Positions 40,430 through 49,852 of a stretch of DNA of 64,000 bases are shown here, piece by piece (within the stretch, counting starts at the first letter, position 1; each line of letters opens with the position of its first letter). Source of the DNA: JAJFUV01 sp964384215. Its GTDB lineage: Bacteria > Acidobacteriota > Terriglobia > Bryobacterales > Bryobacteraceae. The position numbers and the translations under genes are program-made. The DNA lies in NCBI GenBank assembly GCA_964384215.1, contig CAYLLB010000026.1, positions 1 through 64,000 of the forward strand, written 5' to 3'. Below the pieces are notes generated by a model. It saw nothing but the letters and a program-made list of their open reading frames with translations, searched no databases and was not told where the DNA came from.

Positions 40430-40888
40430 TCAGAACGTGAGCCTCTGGCCCACGCGCAGATTATGCTTCGCCGCCACGCCACCCGCCAGTTCCAGGACGA
40501 ACTGCGCGGGGACTCTTCCGCCGTAAGTTTGACACTTCTTGGAGCCGGCCGGACAGGGCGGCGTGTTCTCGCTCATTTCGACGATGGTGCGCGACGCGTC
40601 CATCCATATGATGTCCAGCGGTATCTTTACCTGGAACATCCAGTAGGGATTGTTGCCCTCGGCGCCGTGTATGAACAACATGCCGCGGTCCGGGGCGAGC
40701 GATTCGCGGAACATCATGCCGCGCGCCATGTCCTCAGGACTCAACATCACCTCGACGCGGATTTCGGCGCCGTCCGGCAGCGTCACCACCCGGGTGTGAT
40801 CGTCTTCGGTGGTGACCGTCGAACCTCCGCAGCCGGTCAGAAACATGCCGAGAACAACCGTCGCAAATAGAGTCGCAAAGCTTCGCAT
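40430..40888 (-). CDS. DUF192 family lipoprotein
   Basis: A 152-residue DUF192 protein. The leader ends with a lipobox-like LTGC (about 16-20), so it is probably lipid-anchored and periplasmic. Family motifs are LSPEDMARGMMFRESL and GMLFIH, then the IPLDIIWMD segment and the closing QFVLELAGGVAAKHNLRVGQ. The function is unknown. It is the first gene of a minus-strand run of guaD, DUF1385, prfA and prmC, and its start diverges from mqnP with 52 bases between. Confidence 0.9.
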   Translation of the reverse strand: MRSFATLFATVVLGMFLTGCGGSTVTTEDDHTRVVTLPDGAEIRVEVMLSPEDMARGMMFRESLAPDRGMLFIHGAEGNNPYWMFQVKIPLDIIWMDASRTIVEMSENTPPCPAGSKKCQTYGGRVPAQFVLELAGGVAAKHNLRVGQRLTF

Positions 40889-40940
40889 GAACTAAAATGG
40901 TAACCGGAATCCGCGTTCCATTTCATCCGGGCCCATTCTC

Positions 40941-41828
40941 ATGAGTTGGTGGAAACGATTGCGTCTCACGCTCGAAATGATCAAGTTCGAGCATTCCATT
41001 TTCGCCCTGCCGTTCGCGCTTACCGCGACGCTGCTCGCCTTTCGCGAGGATGGGTTCGCGACCGCCGCCTTTGCTTGGAAGCTGCTCTGGATCGTCATTG
41101 CGATGGTGGGAGCGCGTTCGGCGGCCATGACGTTCAATCGCCTGCTGGATGAAGACATCGATTCGCGCAACCCCCGCACCCGTTCCCGCCACCTGCCCAC
41201 AGGGTTGCTCAGCCGCGGTTTCGCTTGGGGCTTCACCGCTGTCAGCACGTTTGTCCTTCTGGTGGCCGCGCGGATGTTGAATCCGCTGTGCTTCAAGTTG
41301 GCGCCCATAGCCCTGTTCGTGCTCTTCTTTTATTCCTTCACCAAGCGCTTCACTTCGTTCTCGCATTTGGTTTTGGGATTTGCGTTGGGCATCGCCCCGG
41401 CGGCCGCCTGGATCGCCGTGCGCGGTTCGCTCGATCCGCGCATCCTCTGGCTGACAGCGGCGGTTACACTGTGGACCGCGGGCTTCGACATCATCTACGG
41501 CTGCCAGGACTACGACTTCGACGGACGCGAGGGCCTGTTCAGCTTGCCGCGGCGATTCGGAATCGGCGGCGCGCTCGTGATCGCGCGCGGCCTGCACCTT
41601 GCCATGCTGGCTTGCCTGGTAATGCTCGCGGTGCAATTCCATATCGGGCTGGTGAGTTGGATAGGCGTGGCGCTGGTCGCGCTGCTGCTGGCTTACGAGC
41701 ACAGCCTGGTGAAGCCGAACGATCTGTCGCACGTCGACGCAGCGTTCTTTACCGTGAACGGTTACGTCAGCATGCTATTCTTCTTGTTTTGGGGCGCCGA
41801 CATTTTCCTCATCCGCAGGGGGGGCTGA
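40941..41828 (+). CDS. mqnP: UbiA-family prenyltransferase of menaquinone synthesis (MqnP-like)
   Basis: A 295-residue polytopic membrane prenyltransferase. The first Asp-rich motif is N66-R-L-L-D70-E-D-I-D74, and the second is DYDFDGREG near 186-194; together they bind Mg-prenyl diphosphate. Eight or nine hydrophobic helices are evident. UbiA-family proteins attach polyprenyl chains to aromatic acids. Because mqnE follows two bases later, this one most likely acts in the futalosine menaquinone pathway on the dihydroxynaphthoate-type intermediate. 4-Hydroxybenzoate prenylation is the alternative, but no ubiquinone genes are seen. Confidence 0.88.
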   Translation: MSWWKRLRLTLEMIKFEHSIFALPFALTATLLAFREDGFATAAFAWKLLWIVIAMVGARSAAMTFNRLLDEDIDSRNPRTRSRHLPTGLLSRGFAWGFTAVSTFVLLVAARMLNPLCFKLAPIALFVLFFYSFTKRFTSFSHLVLGFALGIAPAAAWIAVRGSLDPRILWLTAAVTLWTAGFDIIYGCQDYDFDGREGLFSLPRRFGIGGALVIARGLHLAMLACLVMLAVQFHIGLVSWIGVALVALLLAYEHSLVKPNDLSHVDAAFFTVNGYVSMLFFLFWGADIFLIRRGG

Positions 41829-41830
41829 CA

Positions 41831-42949
41831 ATGGAGATTTTTGTAGAGGACGATTGTCTGAAGCCGGTGCTCGAAAAGGTGCGTGCCGGTGAGCGCCTGA
41901 GTTACGACGACGGTCTGGCTCTTTACCGGAGCCGCGACCTGCTGGCGATCGGCTACATGGCCAACCTGGTGCGTGAGCGCCTGCACGGAAACGTCACCTA
42001 CTTCAACGTCAACCGCCACATCAATCCCACCGACGTGTGCGTCGCCAGTTGCCGCCTGTGCGCTTTCGGCAAGAAGATCCACGATCCCAAGGCCTACACC
42101 ATGTCGCTCGATCAGGTGTGGGAGAATGCCGGCCGCGGTTGGAGTGAGGCGGTCACGGAGTTTCATGTCGTCGGCGGGTTGCACCCGCAACTGACGCTCG
42201 ATTGGTACTGCGAGGCGTTCCGCGGCTTGAAGCAGCGCTTTCCCAAGGTGCAACTGAAGGCGCTCACTATGGTCGAAGTGGCTTACCTGGCACGCCGCGC
42301 GAAGATCACGGTGCGCGAGACGCTCGAACGGATGAAAGAGGCCGGAGTCGATTCGATGCCCGGCGGCGGCGCGGAGATTTTCAGCGAGCGCGTCCGGCGC
42401 ATCATCTGCGACCACAAACTCACCGGCGACCAGTGGCTGGAAGTGGCGCGCACGGCGCACCAGGTCGGGCTGTCCACGAACTGCACGATGCTCTACGGGC
42501 ACATCGAGACGGAAGAAGACCGCGTCGACCACCTGCTGAAGTTGCGCGCGCTGCAGGACGAGACGCACGGTTTTGTGGCCTTCATTCCGCTGGCGTTTCA
42601 TCCGGCGAACACGGCGCTTTCGCACCTGCCGCCGACCACGGGCTTCCAGGATTTAAAGAACATTGCCGTGCCGCGGCTGATGCTCGACAACATCCCCCAT
42701 ATCAAGGCCTATTGGGTGATGATGACACCGCGCATCGCGCAGATCGCGCAGCGCTTTGGAGCGGACGATGTCGACGGCACCATCGTCGAAGAGCGCATCT
42801 ATCATGACGCGGGCGCGACAACCAGCCAGTCAATGCGCCGCGGCGAGTTGCTGCGTCTCATCCGCGAAGCCGGCCGCGAGCCCGTCGAGCGGGATACGCT
42901 TTATCACCCCGTCAAACGCAGCGAAACGACGGTGACGGTGCAGGTGTAG
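41831..42949 (+). CDS. mqnE: Aminofutalosine synthase (radical SAM)
   Basis: A 372-residue radical-SAM enzyme that joins SAM-derived adenosyl to the chorismate-derived enolpyruvyl benzoate, forming aminofutalosine in the alternative menaquinone pathway. The [4Fe-4S] cysteines are C70-x3-C74-x2-C77. Typical MqnE segments include YFNVNRHINPTDVC, EFHVVGGLHP, DSMPGGGAEIF and NCTMLYGHIET. MqnC is related, but the GGGAEIF and VNRHINPT forms and the pairing with mqnP favour MqnE. The start ATG lies two bases after the mqnP stop, so the pair is an operon. Confidence 0.92.
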   Translation: MEIFVEDDCLKPVLEKVRAGERLSYDDGLALYRSRDLLAIGYMANLVRERLHGNVTYFNVNRHINPTDVCVASCRLCAFGKKIHDPKAYTMSLDQVWENAGRGWSEAVTEFHVVGGLHPQLTLDWYCEAFRGLKQRFPKVQLKALTMVEVAYLARRAKITVRETLERMKEAGVDSMPGGGAEIFSERVRRIICDHKLTGDQWLEVARTAHQVGLSTNCTMLYGHIETEEDRVDHLLKLRALQDETHGFVAFIPLAFHPANTALSHLPPTTGFQDLKNIAVPRLMLDNIPHIKAYWVMMTPRIAQIAQRFGADDVDGTIVEERIYHDAGATTSQSMRRGELLRLIREAGREPVERDTLYHPVKRSETTVTVQV

Positions 42950-43005
42950 GCGGTCTCGGATCTGCCACCGTGTCACACAACCCGTGCTGCATTAGGACTT
43001 GTGCG

Positions 43006-44139
43006 TTACTCGTTGATGTGCACCACTTGCGCAGGGGGGAAGCCGTTGAACCAGGTGGAGGAGGCGTTCGAGTAAGCGCCGATATTCTCGGAGTAGACCA
43101 TCTCGCCGATGTCCAGATCGGGCAGCGGCTCCGAGTGCGAGATGGTGTCCAGGCCGTCGCACGTTTGGCCGAAAACAGCGGACCCTTCCGCCGCGCCGCG
43201 CTTGAATGATTTCACGCTGTAGTGGCAGTGGTCGAAGATAATTCCCGAGTAAGTGTGATAGACGCTGTCGTCGATGTAATAACACGTCTTGCCGTCACGC
43301 ACCGCCTTGCCGATGATGCGAGCCACCAGCGTGGCGGCGGTCGCAACCAGAAAGCGGCCCGGCTCGGCCAGGAACTCGGTGTCGCTCGGGAACAGCCGGC
43401 GTATCTCCGCGTTAATCGTGCGCGCCAGAGCGCTGAACGGCTTGACGTGGCGGTTGTACGGGGCGGGGAAACCGCCGCCGATATCCAGGATCTTCAGCTT
43501 GTGCCCTCGTGAAGCGGCTTCGCGCATCACCGCCGAAGCGATGCCGAACGCCTGGACGAAGTTGTGGAAGTTCGTGCACTGGCTGCCCACGTGGAAGCTC
43601 ACGCCCTCCACTACCAGGCCCATGCCGAACGCGGCTTCGATAAGGCCCACCGCGTCGCCGGGATCGCAGCCGAACTTCGAGCTCAGTTCCACCATCGAGC
43701 CGGTATTCGGCACGCGCAGGCGCAGGATCAGGCCCGCGTCCGGCGCGTGCTGTTTGATCTTGTCAAGCTCGCTTGGATTATCGAAAGTCACCAGCGGCTT
43801 GTACTGATTCAGTGCTTCCAGCGTCTCTTTGGGCTTGATGGGATTCGCGTAGACGATCTTGTCCCAGATGAAATCCTGCTGCGCGCGCGCATCCAGATGC
43901 TGGATGTTCTCATACACCAGCATGAACTCCGGCATGGAGGCGACGTCGAAACTCGCGCCGGCCCGGTAGAGCGTCCGGACAATTTCGGGCGCCGGGTTGG
44001 CCTTCACGGCGTAGTAAGCCTGCACGCGTGGCAGGTTTTTGCGGAACGCGGCGTAGTTGCGCCGGATGATGTCGTGGTCGATCACCACCACGGGCGTGCC
44101 GCGTTCCTGGGCAATTGCTTGGAGTTGCTCTCTAGTCAA
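43006..44139 (-). CDS. Type III PLP-dependent decarboxylase (ornithine/lysine decarboxylase-like)
   Basis: A 377-residue alanine-racemase-fold decarboxylase. The PLP lysine is K46 in YYAVKANP. SFHVGSQC, the ILDIGGGFP phosphate-binding glycine loop, and CDGLDTIS (the catalytic Cys-Asp dimer-contact motif) mark it as eukaryotic-type ornithine/lysine decarboxylase rather than diaminopimelate decarboxylase, which would be longer at the N terminus. The product is probably putrescine or cadaverine. Its start overlaps the deoxyhypusine-synthase-like gene by eight bases. Together they suggest putrescine supply for a longer polyamine. Confidence 0.9.
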   Translation of the reverse strand: MTREQLQAIAQERGTPVVVIDHDIIRRNYAAFRKNLPRVQAYYAVKANPAPEIVRTLYRAGASFDVASMPEFMLVYENIQHLDARAQQDFIWDKIVYANPIKPKETLEALNQYKPLVTFDNPSELDKIKQHAPDAGLILRLRVPNTGSMVELSSKFGCDPGDAVGLIEAAFGMGLVVEGVSFHVGSQCTNFHNFVQAFGIASAVMREAASRGHKLKILDIGGGFPAPYNRHVKPFSALARTINAEIRRLFPSDTEFLAEPGRFLVATAATLVARIIGKAVRDGKTCYYIDDSVYHTYSGIIFDHCHYSVKSFKRGAAEGSAVFGQTCDGLDTISHSEPLPDLDIGEMVYSENIGAYSNASSTWFNGFPPAQVVHINE

Positions 44140-45343
44140 GCACCGGATCGCTCCCGTCGACCATCTTCACTTTGTTGTGGCGGAAGTATTCCTTGACCAG
44201 TGCTTTCATGGTTTTACCGCGCTGGTCGTAAAGGCGCTTGAGCTTGCGCGGCTTATGGCGCGCGAGCGCATAGTGCGTGAGCAGAGGCATGGCGATGGTC
44301 GTATCGGTGTAGCAGACCACCGCGTCCGGCAAGCGGTCCGGATCAACCTTGCCCCAGCTCACCGCCTCGCTCGGCGTGGCGCCGCTCAGGCCACCCGTGT
44401 CGGGCCGCGCGTCGGTCACCTGCAGGAAGTAATCCTGCCCGTACTCCTTAATGCGCAGCACTTCCTGGATCTGCGGTTCGGTCTGCAGCATGAAGTTCTT
44501 CGGGCTGCCGCCGCCCCACAGAACCACGGCGCTCTTGCCGCCGCCGCGCTTGGCGGCCAGCACATAGGAAGTGGTTTCGTTCACGTCGATGGACGGATTG
44601 ATGCGCAACTTGTTGCCGCGCAATTCCACGCCTGCCACGTTCATGCCGATGGTCGAATCGCCCGGCGACGATGTGTAACATGGCACGCCGGCGCGATAGG
44701 CGGCCGCGAGCACGCTCACATCCTTGACCCCGGCTTTGCGCTCCCACTCGGCGGCGTAGCGGCCGATCAGGTAGTGCAGCTCGGCCGTGCCCATCTCTTT
44801 CTGGAATTCGGGCTGGACCAGGATCTCGCGCAAGATTTCGTCGGTGGCCATCAGGCAATCGCTGTAACCGAGCAGGACGTCGTAGATGCGTACGATGTCG
44901 TTGTTGCGCAGCATGGTGTCGTCCATCGTGAAGCTGCCCACGCGCACCGGGTAGTTCAGCGCGAAGTGCAGATCGTGATAAAGGTTCGCGCCGGTGGCGA
45001 CGATCCAATCCACGAAGCCCGCTTTGATGAGCGGAACCACGGAGCTGCAGCCGAGGCCAGCGGGCGTGAGCGCGCCGGACAGCGTCATGCCGATCGTCAC
45101 GTCAGGTTCAAGCATCTTCTCGGTGAACAAGCGGCAACCTTCCCTGAGCCGTGCGGAGTTGTACGCCAGGAAGGCGTTGTCCACAACGTCGGCCAGCTTT
45201 TCCTTGCCGGTGAGATTCTTGGGCAGGATGCGTTTGCCGGAGAGGATCTTGTCCCTCTGGGGACATTTCTTCTTTCTCAGCCAGTCCGGTACTTCGGACA
45301 GGTCTTCACGGTAGCGCCGGTTTTTGGTTTCGTGTTTCGCCAT
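44132..45343 (-). CDS. Deoxyhypusine-synthase-like protein (possible homospermidine synthase)
   Basis: A 403-residue member of the deoxyhypusine synthase family, an NAD-dependent aminobutyl-transfer enzyme. The catalytic lysine is retained as K332 in SGATPSEAVSWGKV, matching the motif of the eukaryotic enzyme. The NAD-site segments TLSGALTPAGLG and GANLYHD are also present. Bacteria lack eIF5A, so the substrate must differ; some bacterial homologues make sym-homospermidine from putrescine, which fits the adjoining decarboxylase. It diverges from agmatine deiminase with only 16 bases between the start codons. The product assignment is inference. Confidence 0.88.
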   Translation of the reverse strand: MAKHETKNRRYREDLSEVPDWLRKKKCPQRDKILSGKRILPKNLTGKEKLADVVDNAFLAYNSARLREGCRLFTEKMLEPDVTIGMTLSGALTPAGLGCSSVVPLIKAGFVDWIVATGANLYHDLHFALNYPVRVGSFTMDDTMLRNNDIVRIYDVLLGYSDCLMATDEILREILVQPEFQKEMGTAELHYLIGRYAAEWERKAGVKDVSVLAAAYRAGVPCYTSSPGDSTIGMNVAGVELRGNKLRINPSIDVNETTSYVLAAKRGGGKSAVVLWGGGSPKNFMLQTEPQIQEVLRIKEYGQDYFLQVTDARPDTGGLSGATPSEAVSWGKVDPDRLPDAVVCYTDTTIAMPLLTHYALARHKPRKLKRLYDQRGKTMKALVKEYFRHNKVKMVDGSDPVLD

Positions 45344-45359
45344 GGTTCAAAATACGATT

Positions 45360-46448
45360 ATGGCAGAACCACGCATGAGACCCGGCCGCTCGCCGGCCTC
45401 GCTCGGTTTCTCGATGCCGGCCGAGTGGGAACCGCACGAGGCGACCTGGCTCGGTTGGCCGCACAATCCCACGGACTGGCCCGATAAGCTCGACACCATC
45501 CGCTGGGTGTACGGGGAGATAGTGCGCAAGATCGCGCCGGGCGAGACGGTGCGCATGCTGGTCAATTCGCGCGCGGAAGAAAAGCTCGCGCGGCGGTACC
45601 TCTCTCGCGCCGGCGCGGATGACAAGCGGGTCGAGTTTGTCGTGCATCCGACCAACCGTGGTTGGACGCGCGACAGCGGACCGGTTTTCGTGCGCCGGAA
45701 GCGCGCACGCAAGACGGAAACCGCCGTCGTGCACTTCCATTTCAACGCCTGGGCCAAATACAAGGACTGGGCGAAGGATCGGCGGGTGCCCGAAACCGCC
45801 GCGGCCTATCTCGGCAAGCCGCTGTTCGAGGCCGAATGCGGCGGGCAGCCTTTTGTACTCGAGGGCGGCGGCATTGATGTGAACGGCCGCGGCACGCTGC
45901 TCACCACCGAGGAGTGCTACCTCGATCCAAAGACGCAGGTGCGCAATCCGGGACTGGGGCGCACGGAGTTCGAGGCCACGCTGAAGCAGTACCTCGGCGC
46001 GACCAACGTCTTCTGGCTGGCCGGCGGGATAGTGGGCGACGACACGCACGGCCACGTGGACGACATCTGCCGCTTCGTCGATCGCAAGACCATTGTGCTC
46101 ATCCGCGAAGACAATCCGTACGACATCAACTACCGCGCGCTGGAAGAGAACTGGGACCGCATTGCCGACCTTCGTCTGGAAGACGGCTCGCGTCCCGAAG
46201 TGGTAAAGCTGCCCATGCCGGGGCCGCTCTATTTCGATGGGGAACGCCTGCCGGCGAGCTACGCCAACTTTTACATCTCGAACGCCGCCGTAATCGTCCC
46301 GACTTTCAACGATCCGAACGATCGCGTGGCGCTGGGCATACTCGGCGAACTATTTCGCGACCGGCCCGTGGTCGGCATACACGCCGTGGACCTAGTGTTA
46401 GGATTCGGCACGCTGCATTGCCTTTCGCAGCAGCAGCCGGAGGGGTGA
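45360..46448 (+). CDS. aguA: Agmatine deiminase
   Basis: A 362-residue guanidino-group hydrolase of the peptidyl-arginine-deiminase-like family (PF04371) that converts agmatine to N-carbamoylputrescine and ammonia. Family marks are TRDSGPVFV, FVLEGGGIDVNGRGTLLTTEECYL, the catalytic region GDDTHGHVDDICRF, and the active-site cysteine C354 in FGTLHCLSQQQP. The start was set at MAEPRM; earlier in-frame Met codons would overlap the divergent gene. No N-carbamoylputrescine amidase is visible in the window. A minus-strand terminator for the receptor gene follows. Confidence 0.93.
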   Translation: MAEPRMRPGRSPASLGFSMPAEWEPHEATWLGWPHNPTDWPDKLDTIRWVYGEIVRKIAPGETVRMLVNSRAEEKLARRYLSRAGADDKRVEFVVHPTNRGWTRDSGPVFVRRKRARKTETAVVHFHFNAWAKYKDWAKDRRVPETAAAYLGKPLFEAECGGQPFVLEGGGIDVNGRGTLLTTEECYLDPKTQVRNPGLGRTEFEATLKQYLGATNVFWLAGGIVGDDTHGHVDDICRFVDRKTIVLIREDNPYDINYRALEENWDRIADLRLEDGSRPEVVKLPMPGPLYFDGERLPASYANFYISNAAVIVPTFNDPNDRVALGILGELFRDRPVVGIHAVDLVLGFGTLHCLSQQQPEG

Positions 46449-46458
46449 AGCGAGGCCG

Positions 46459-46496
46459 GAAAAAGAAGAACGGGCGAGCCGTGGCGCGCCCGTTCT
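46459..46496 (-). terminator. Intrinsic terminator of the TonB-dependent receptor gene
   Basis: A 10-bp perfect stem (46467-46476 against 46487-46496) with a 10-base loop is followed, on the minus strand, by TCTTTTT. This is a standard intrinsic terminator placed 18 bases after the receptor stop codon. It could also slow read-through from aguA on the plus strand, but there the T tract is absent. Confidence 0.8.
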
Positions 46497-46513
46497 CTCG
46501 ATGCGATCCGCGA

Positions 46514-49500
46514 CTAGAAATTCAGGCGGAGCGAGAGCTGGATTTGCCGGCTGGCGCCCAGACCCACCGTGCGTTCCAGCGTTGAGGTCGACACGCCGAA
46601 GGTGCCTCCGGCGGCGGCTGAAGTGTAAGGCATCCCCGGTTGCAATTGATTGGCGCCGGCCCCGAGCGAGTTGTTCAACGTGGCCACCGGGTTGGCGAAA
46701 TTGGCCCGGTTGAACAGGTTGTAGAACTCCGAACGGAACTCGATGTTCACGCGCTCGGTCACGGTGAAGCGTTTGTGCAGGGTCAGGTCAAACTGCGCCA
46801 GTCCGGGTCCGTGCAGGGCATAGCGGCCCAGGTTCCCGTATGTGCCCGGCGCGGGAATCGCGAAAGCGGCCGGGTTCAGATACACGCGCCGATCCGCACC
46901 TTCGATGAAGGGGTCCACGCCCGGCACGACATCGGGCCGGCGCGTGTTGCGGAAAGCCCCGCCGCCAGGCACGTTGACAACAGCCGTGGTCACCGGCTTG
47001 CCATCGACCAGGATGGGCGAGTTCACGTACTTGCCATTGCGGCTGTCCAGGTAGACGATGTCGGGCCGGGTGATCTTCACATCGACCGGCAGGCCCGTAC
47101 GCGCGTTGAACACGCCGCCCACTTCCCATCCTCCGGCGAAGCGGTTCTTCCTGGCGAAGGGTAGTTCGTAGAGCGCCGTGAAATTCATGTTGTGGCGCAC
47201 GTCGAAAGCGTTGTTGCCGCGGTCGGCGCCGAAGTCGGTCGGGTTGCTGGCAGTTTGTGCCTCGTTCGACCCGCCGGTGTTGCCGATCGAGTGGCCCCAG
47301 GTCCACTGGCTGCCGATGGTGAGGCCCTTCGAGAATCGCCGGTTGACCGTGGTCTGCAGCGAATCGTAATGGTCTGTGCCGCCGCTGGTCTTGTAATCGA
47401 TCTGCGCGAAGCGGTTGCCGAACTGGCGTGTTTCGATGGCGGCGCCGGTGGCGGGATTGGTCGCAACTGAGACAATCCGGTTGGTCCAGGAGCGCAGGAA
47501 CAGGTTGCGACCCTGGCTGCCCACGTAAGCCATGGTCAGCACCGTGCCTGCCGGCAACTGCTGCTGGATGGACACCGTGTAGGAGAGCACACGCTCCGGC
47601 ACACGGTAGTCCGGCGAATAAGCCCGGGGCTGGTAAGCCAGGTTCGGATCGTTGATGTTGTAGTTGGCAATGATGGACGCCGGAACGATGGGGAACGCGA
47701 TGCCGGTGAGCGTACGGCTCACGCGGTCGCTCTCGATGGGCTGGATGAGGTCCTCCGTCTGCCCCGGCCCGTAGTAGTAGCCGGCTCCGATCCGGAACAC
47801 GGTCCTGTCCTTGAGCCGAGCGGGCGCCCATGTGAACGCCAGACGCGGGCCGAAGTTCAGTCTTGAACTCTGGTACGGCGAGTCGGTCGACGGCCGCAGC
47901 ACGCCGCGCTCGGTGTCGAAGAGCACCTGCAGATTCCGCGCCTCGCGCAGAACCGAGTAGTACTCGTAGCGTAGGCCGTAGTTCATGGTGAGGTTGGGGC
48001 GGATCTTCCATTCATCCTGCGCGTAACCGACATAGTAGGTTTGGCGCGCCTCGCGCTCGCCGGTGGCGCCGTTGTTGAACGGGCTGGCCGCGCTCACATC
48101 TCCAAGGAACTGCACTTGCGACGGCTTGTTATTCAGCAGGTCGTTGATGTTTGAAAATGTGTAGGTGGTTCCGCCCAACCTGTCCGTATAGATGCGTACC
48201 GGGCGTACCTCCACCCCAAACTTGAAGTTGTGGCTACCCTTCATCCAGTTCAACTGGTCCACGAAGCTGAGCGTGTAGTTCGTGTAGGGCTGCCCGCGCC
48301 CATTCTGCGTGCTGTTGGAACGGATTAGCCCGCCCAGACGCGCGCCGCCCGCCGAGGCGCCCTGTCCGCCGATGCCCGGAATAGCCACCGAGCCGGTGAA
48401 GTCCACGGCAATCTGGCTCAGGTCGATGCCATTCACCGTAGGCGCCACGCCGCTGATGCGGGTTTTCTGGCCGTTGTAGCCGACCTTGGTTTCGTTGATC
48501 ACGTTCGACGAAAGTACCTGCTGGAAGTTGAGCAGCCCGTTCTGGGGCACGGCCGTGACGGCCTGGTAGCTGCCCGTGACGCTCAACGGAGTGACAGCAT
48601 CGCCCTGATCGCGGAAATAGCGCGCGTAAAGCGTGTACTTGTCATTGACGCGGTAATCGAGCCGGATGCTGCCGTAGTTTTCGGTCACCGAAGAACCGGC
48701 GGCGAGCTGCGCCAAGTCGAGGTCGGGATTCGAGGTGGACTGCGTGCCGGCCGGATAGGCGTCCACCAGAGGTTTGATTGAACTGACCGCGCGTGCCCTC
48801 GCGGCGGCACTGGGAACCGTCTCGATGATGTTCAAGCCGGCGTGTTGCCGGAGCGCTTCGACGCTGGCGAAGAAGAACAGCTTATCTTTTTTGATAGGTC
48901 CGCCCACGGAGCCTCCGAACTGGTTCAGCCGGAGCGGGGTCTTGGTGGAGCCGTCGAAGAAGTTGCGCGCATCCAGCTTGTCGTTGCGGATGTACTCAAA
49001 CAGCGCGCCGTGCAGTTCGTTCGAACCGCTCTTGGTCACCACGCCGATCTGCCCGCCCGTGCCCGTGCCGTACTCGGCCGGGTAGTTGCTCGATTCGACG
49101 CGAAACTCCTGCACGTTTTCGAGGCTCGACTGCAGGCGAAAACCGGTCGAGGTTTCGCCGTTCAGGTTGCCCGGAGACGCATCGATGATTGACGATGCTT
49201 CAACGCCGTCGAACCGCACCGCGTTCTGCTGATTGGCCCGGCCGCTGAAGCGGATGTTGTCGTAAGAGCCGCCGCCGGCGGTCTGCGCGCCGGGAGCCAT
49301 CAGGTAGAGCTGCGAAAGCTGGCGGCCGTTGAGCGGCAGCGTGGCCACCTCGCGCTCGTTGATGTTTGCGCCCACGCGCGCGCTCGAAGTGTCGATGACC
49401 ACCAACTCGCCCCCGGAAACGTTGATCTCCTGCGTCATGGCCGCCGGTTGCAGGACGATGTTGACCGTGCGTTCCTGCCCGGCGGTCAGCGTGATGTTCT

Positions 49501-49774
49501 GGTACGCCGTGGGCCCGAGGCCCGAAGCTTCGCCCACAACCGTGTATGGCGCCGGCGCCAGGTTGGTGACAACATAAGCGCCCTGTTCGCTGGCCTTCAG
49601 TTTGCGTTCCGCGCCGGTTTTCTCGTTCCGCACCGTGATCCCCGCGCCGGGAACGATCGCCCCCGTCGAGTCCGTGACTGTGCCCACGATGCGGGCTTGG
49701 TCGGTTTGCGCCCACGCGGCGAAGGGGATGCCAATCGCTGCGAGCAACAGGTAAACAATTCGCATATTTCGCAT
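46514..49774 (-). CDS. TonB-dependent receptor, Oar-like, with carboxypeptidase regulatory-like domain
   Basis: A 1086-residue outer-membrane protein. A signal peptide (1-22, ending AAWAQ) is followed by a CarboxypepD_reg-like / Cna-B-like beta-sandwich at about 26-112 (RIVGTVTDSTGAIVPGAGITV). A plug domain follows (ATLPLNGRQLSQLYLMAPG, FRVESSNYPAEYGTGTGGQ), then a long beta-barrel. The last residue is Phe (SLRLNF), as outer-membrane barrels require. Expanded families of such Oar-like receptors are typical of Acidobacteriota and are thought to import large nutrients such as glycans. The ligand is unknown. Start codons at residues 1 and 4 are both possible. Confidence 0.92.
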   Translation of the reverse strand: MRNMRIVYLLLAAIGIPFAAWAQTDQARIVGTVTDSTGAIVPGAGITVRNEKTGAERKLKASEQGAYVVTNLAPAPYTVVGEASGLGPTAYQNITLTAGQERTVNIVLQPAAMTQEINVSGGELVVIDTSSARVGANINEREVATLPLNGRQLSQLYLMAPGAQTAGGGSYDNIRFSGRANQQNAVRFDGVEASSIIDASPGNLNGETSTGFRLQSSLENVQEFRVESSNYPAEYGTGTGGQIGVVTKSGSNELHGALFEYIRNDKLDARNFFDGSTKTPLRLNQFGGSVGGPIKKDKLFFFASVEALRQHAGLNIIETVPSAAARARAVSSIKPLVDAYPAGTQSTSNPDLDLAQLAAGSSVTENYGSIRLDYRVNDKYTLYARYFRDQGDAVTPLSVTGSYQAVTAVPQNGLLNFQQVLSSNVINETKVGYNGQKTRISGVAPTVNGIDLSQIAVDFTGSVAIPGIGGQGASAGGARLGGLIRSNSTQNGRGQPYTNYTLSFVDQLNWMKGSHNFKFGVEVRPVRIYTDRLGGTTYTFSNINDLLNNKPSQVQFLGDVSAASPFNNGATGEREARQTYYVGYAQDEWKIRPNLTMNYGLRYEYYSVLREARNLQVLFDTERGVLRPSTDSPYQSSRLNFGPRLAFTWAPARLKDRTVFRIGAGYYYGPGQTEDLIQPIESDRVSRTLTGIAFPIVPASIIANYNINDPNLAYQPRAYSPDYRVPERVLSYTVSIQQQLPAGTVLTMAYVGSQGRNLFLRSWTNRIVSVATNPATGAAIETRQFGNRFAQIDYKTSGGTDHYDSLQTTVNRRFSKGLTIGSQWTWGHSIGNTGGSNEAQTASNPTDFGADRGNNAFDVRHNMNFTALYELPFARKNRFAGGWEVGGVFNARTGLPVDVKITRPDIVYLDSRNGKYVNSPILVDGKPVTTAVVNVPGGGAFRNTRRPDVVPGVDPFIEGADRRVYLNPAAFAIPAPGTYGNLGRYALHGPGLAQFDLTLHKRFTVTERVNIEFRSEFYNLFNRANFANPVATLNNSLGAGANQLQPGMPYTSAAAGGTFGVSTSTLERTVGLGASRQIQLSLRLNF

Positions 49775-49788
49775 ACATTCCGAATGTA
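49774..49788. repeat. 15-bp palindrome abutting the receptor start
   Basis: TACATTC and GAATGTA form a perfect 7-bp inverted repeat around one central base. It touches the start codon of the minus-strand receptor gene and lies in the 129-base divergent region shared with the sensor kinase gene. Its place would suit an operator or translational control site. No consensus is recognised. Confidence 0.4.
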
Positions 49789-49852
49789 GGGTGCCTGCGT
49801 TTCAGTTCGATGAACATCCGATAAAAAGGCGGTAAGGCCCGGCTCGGAAGGA

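Noticed and set aside
42950..43005. A terminator between mqnE and the PLP decarboxylase gene.
   Set aside because: The only pairing seen is a five-base CACAA/TTGTG arm with a long loop and no T tract.
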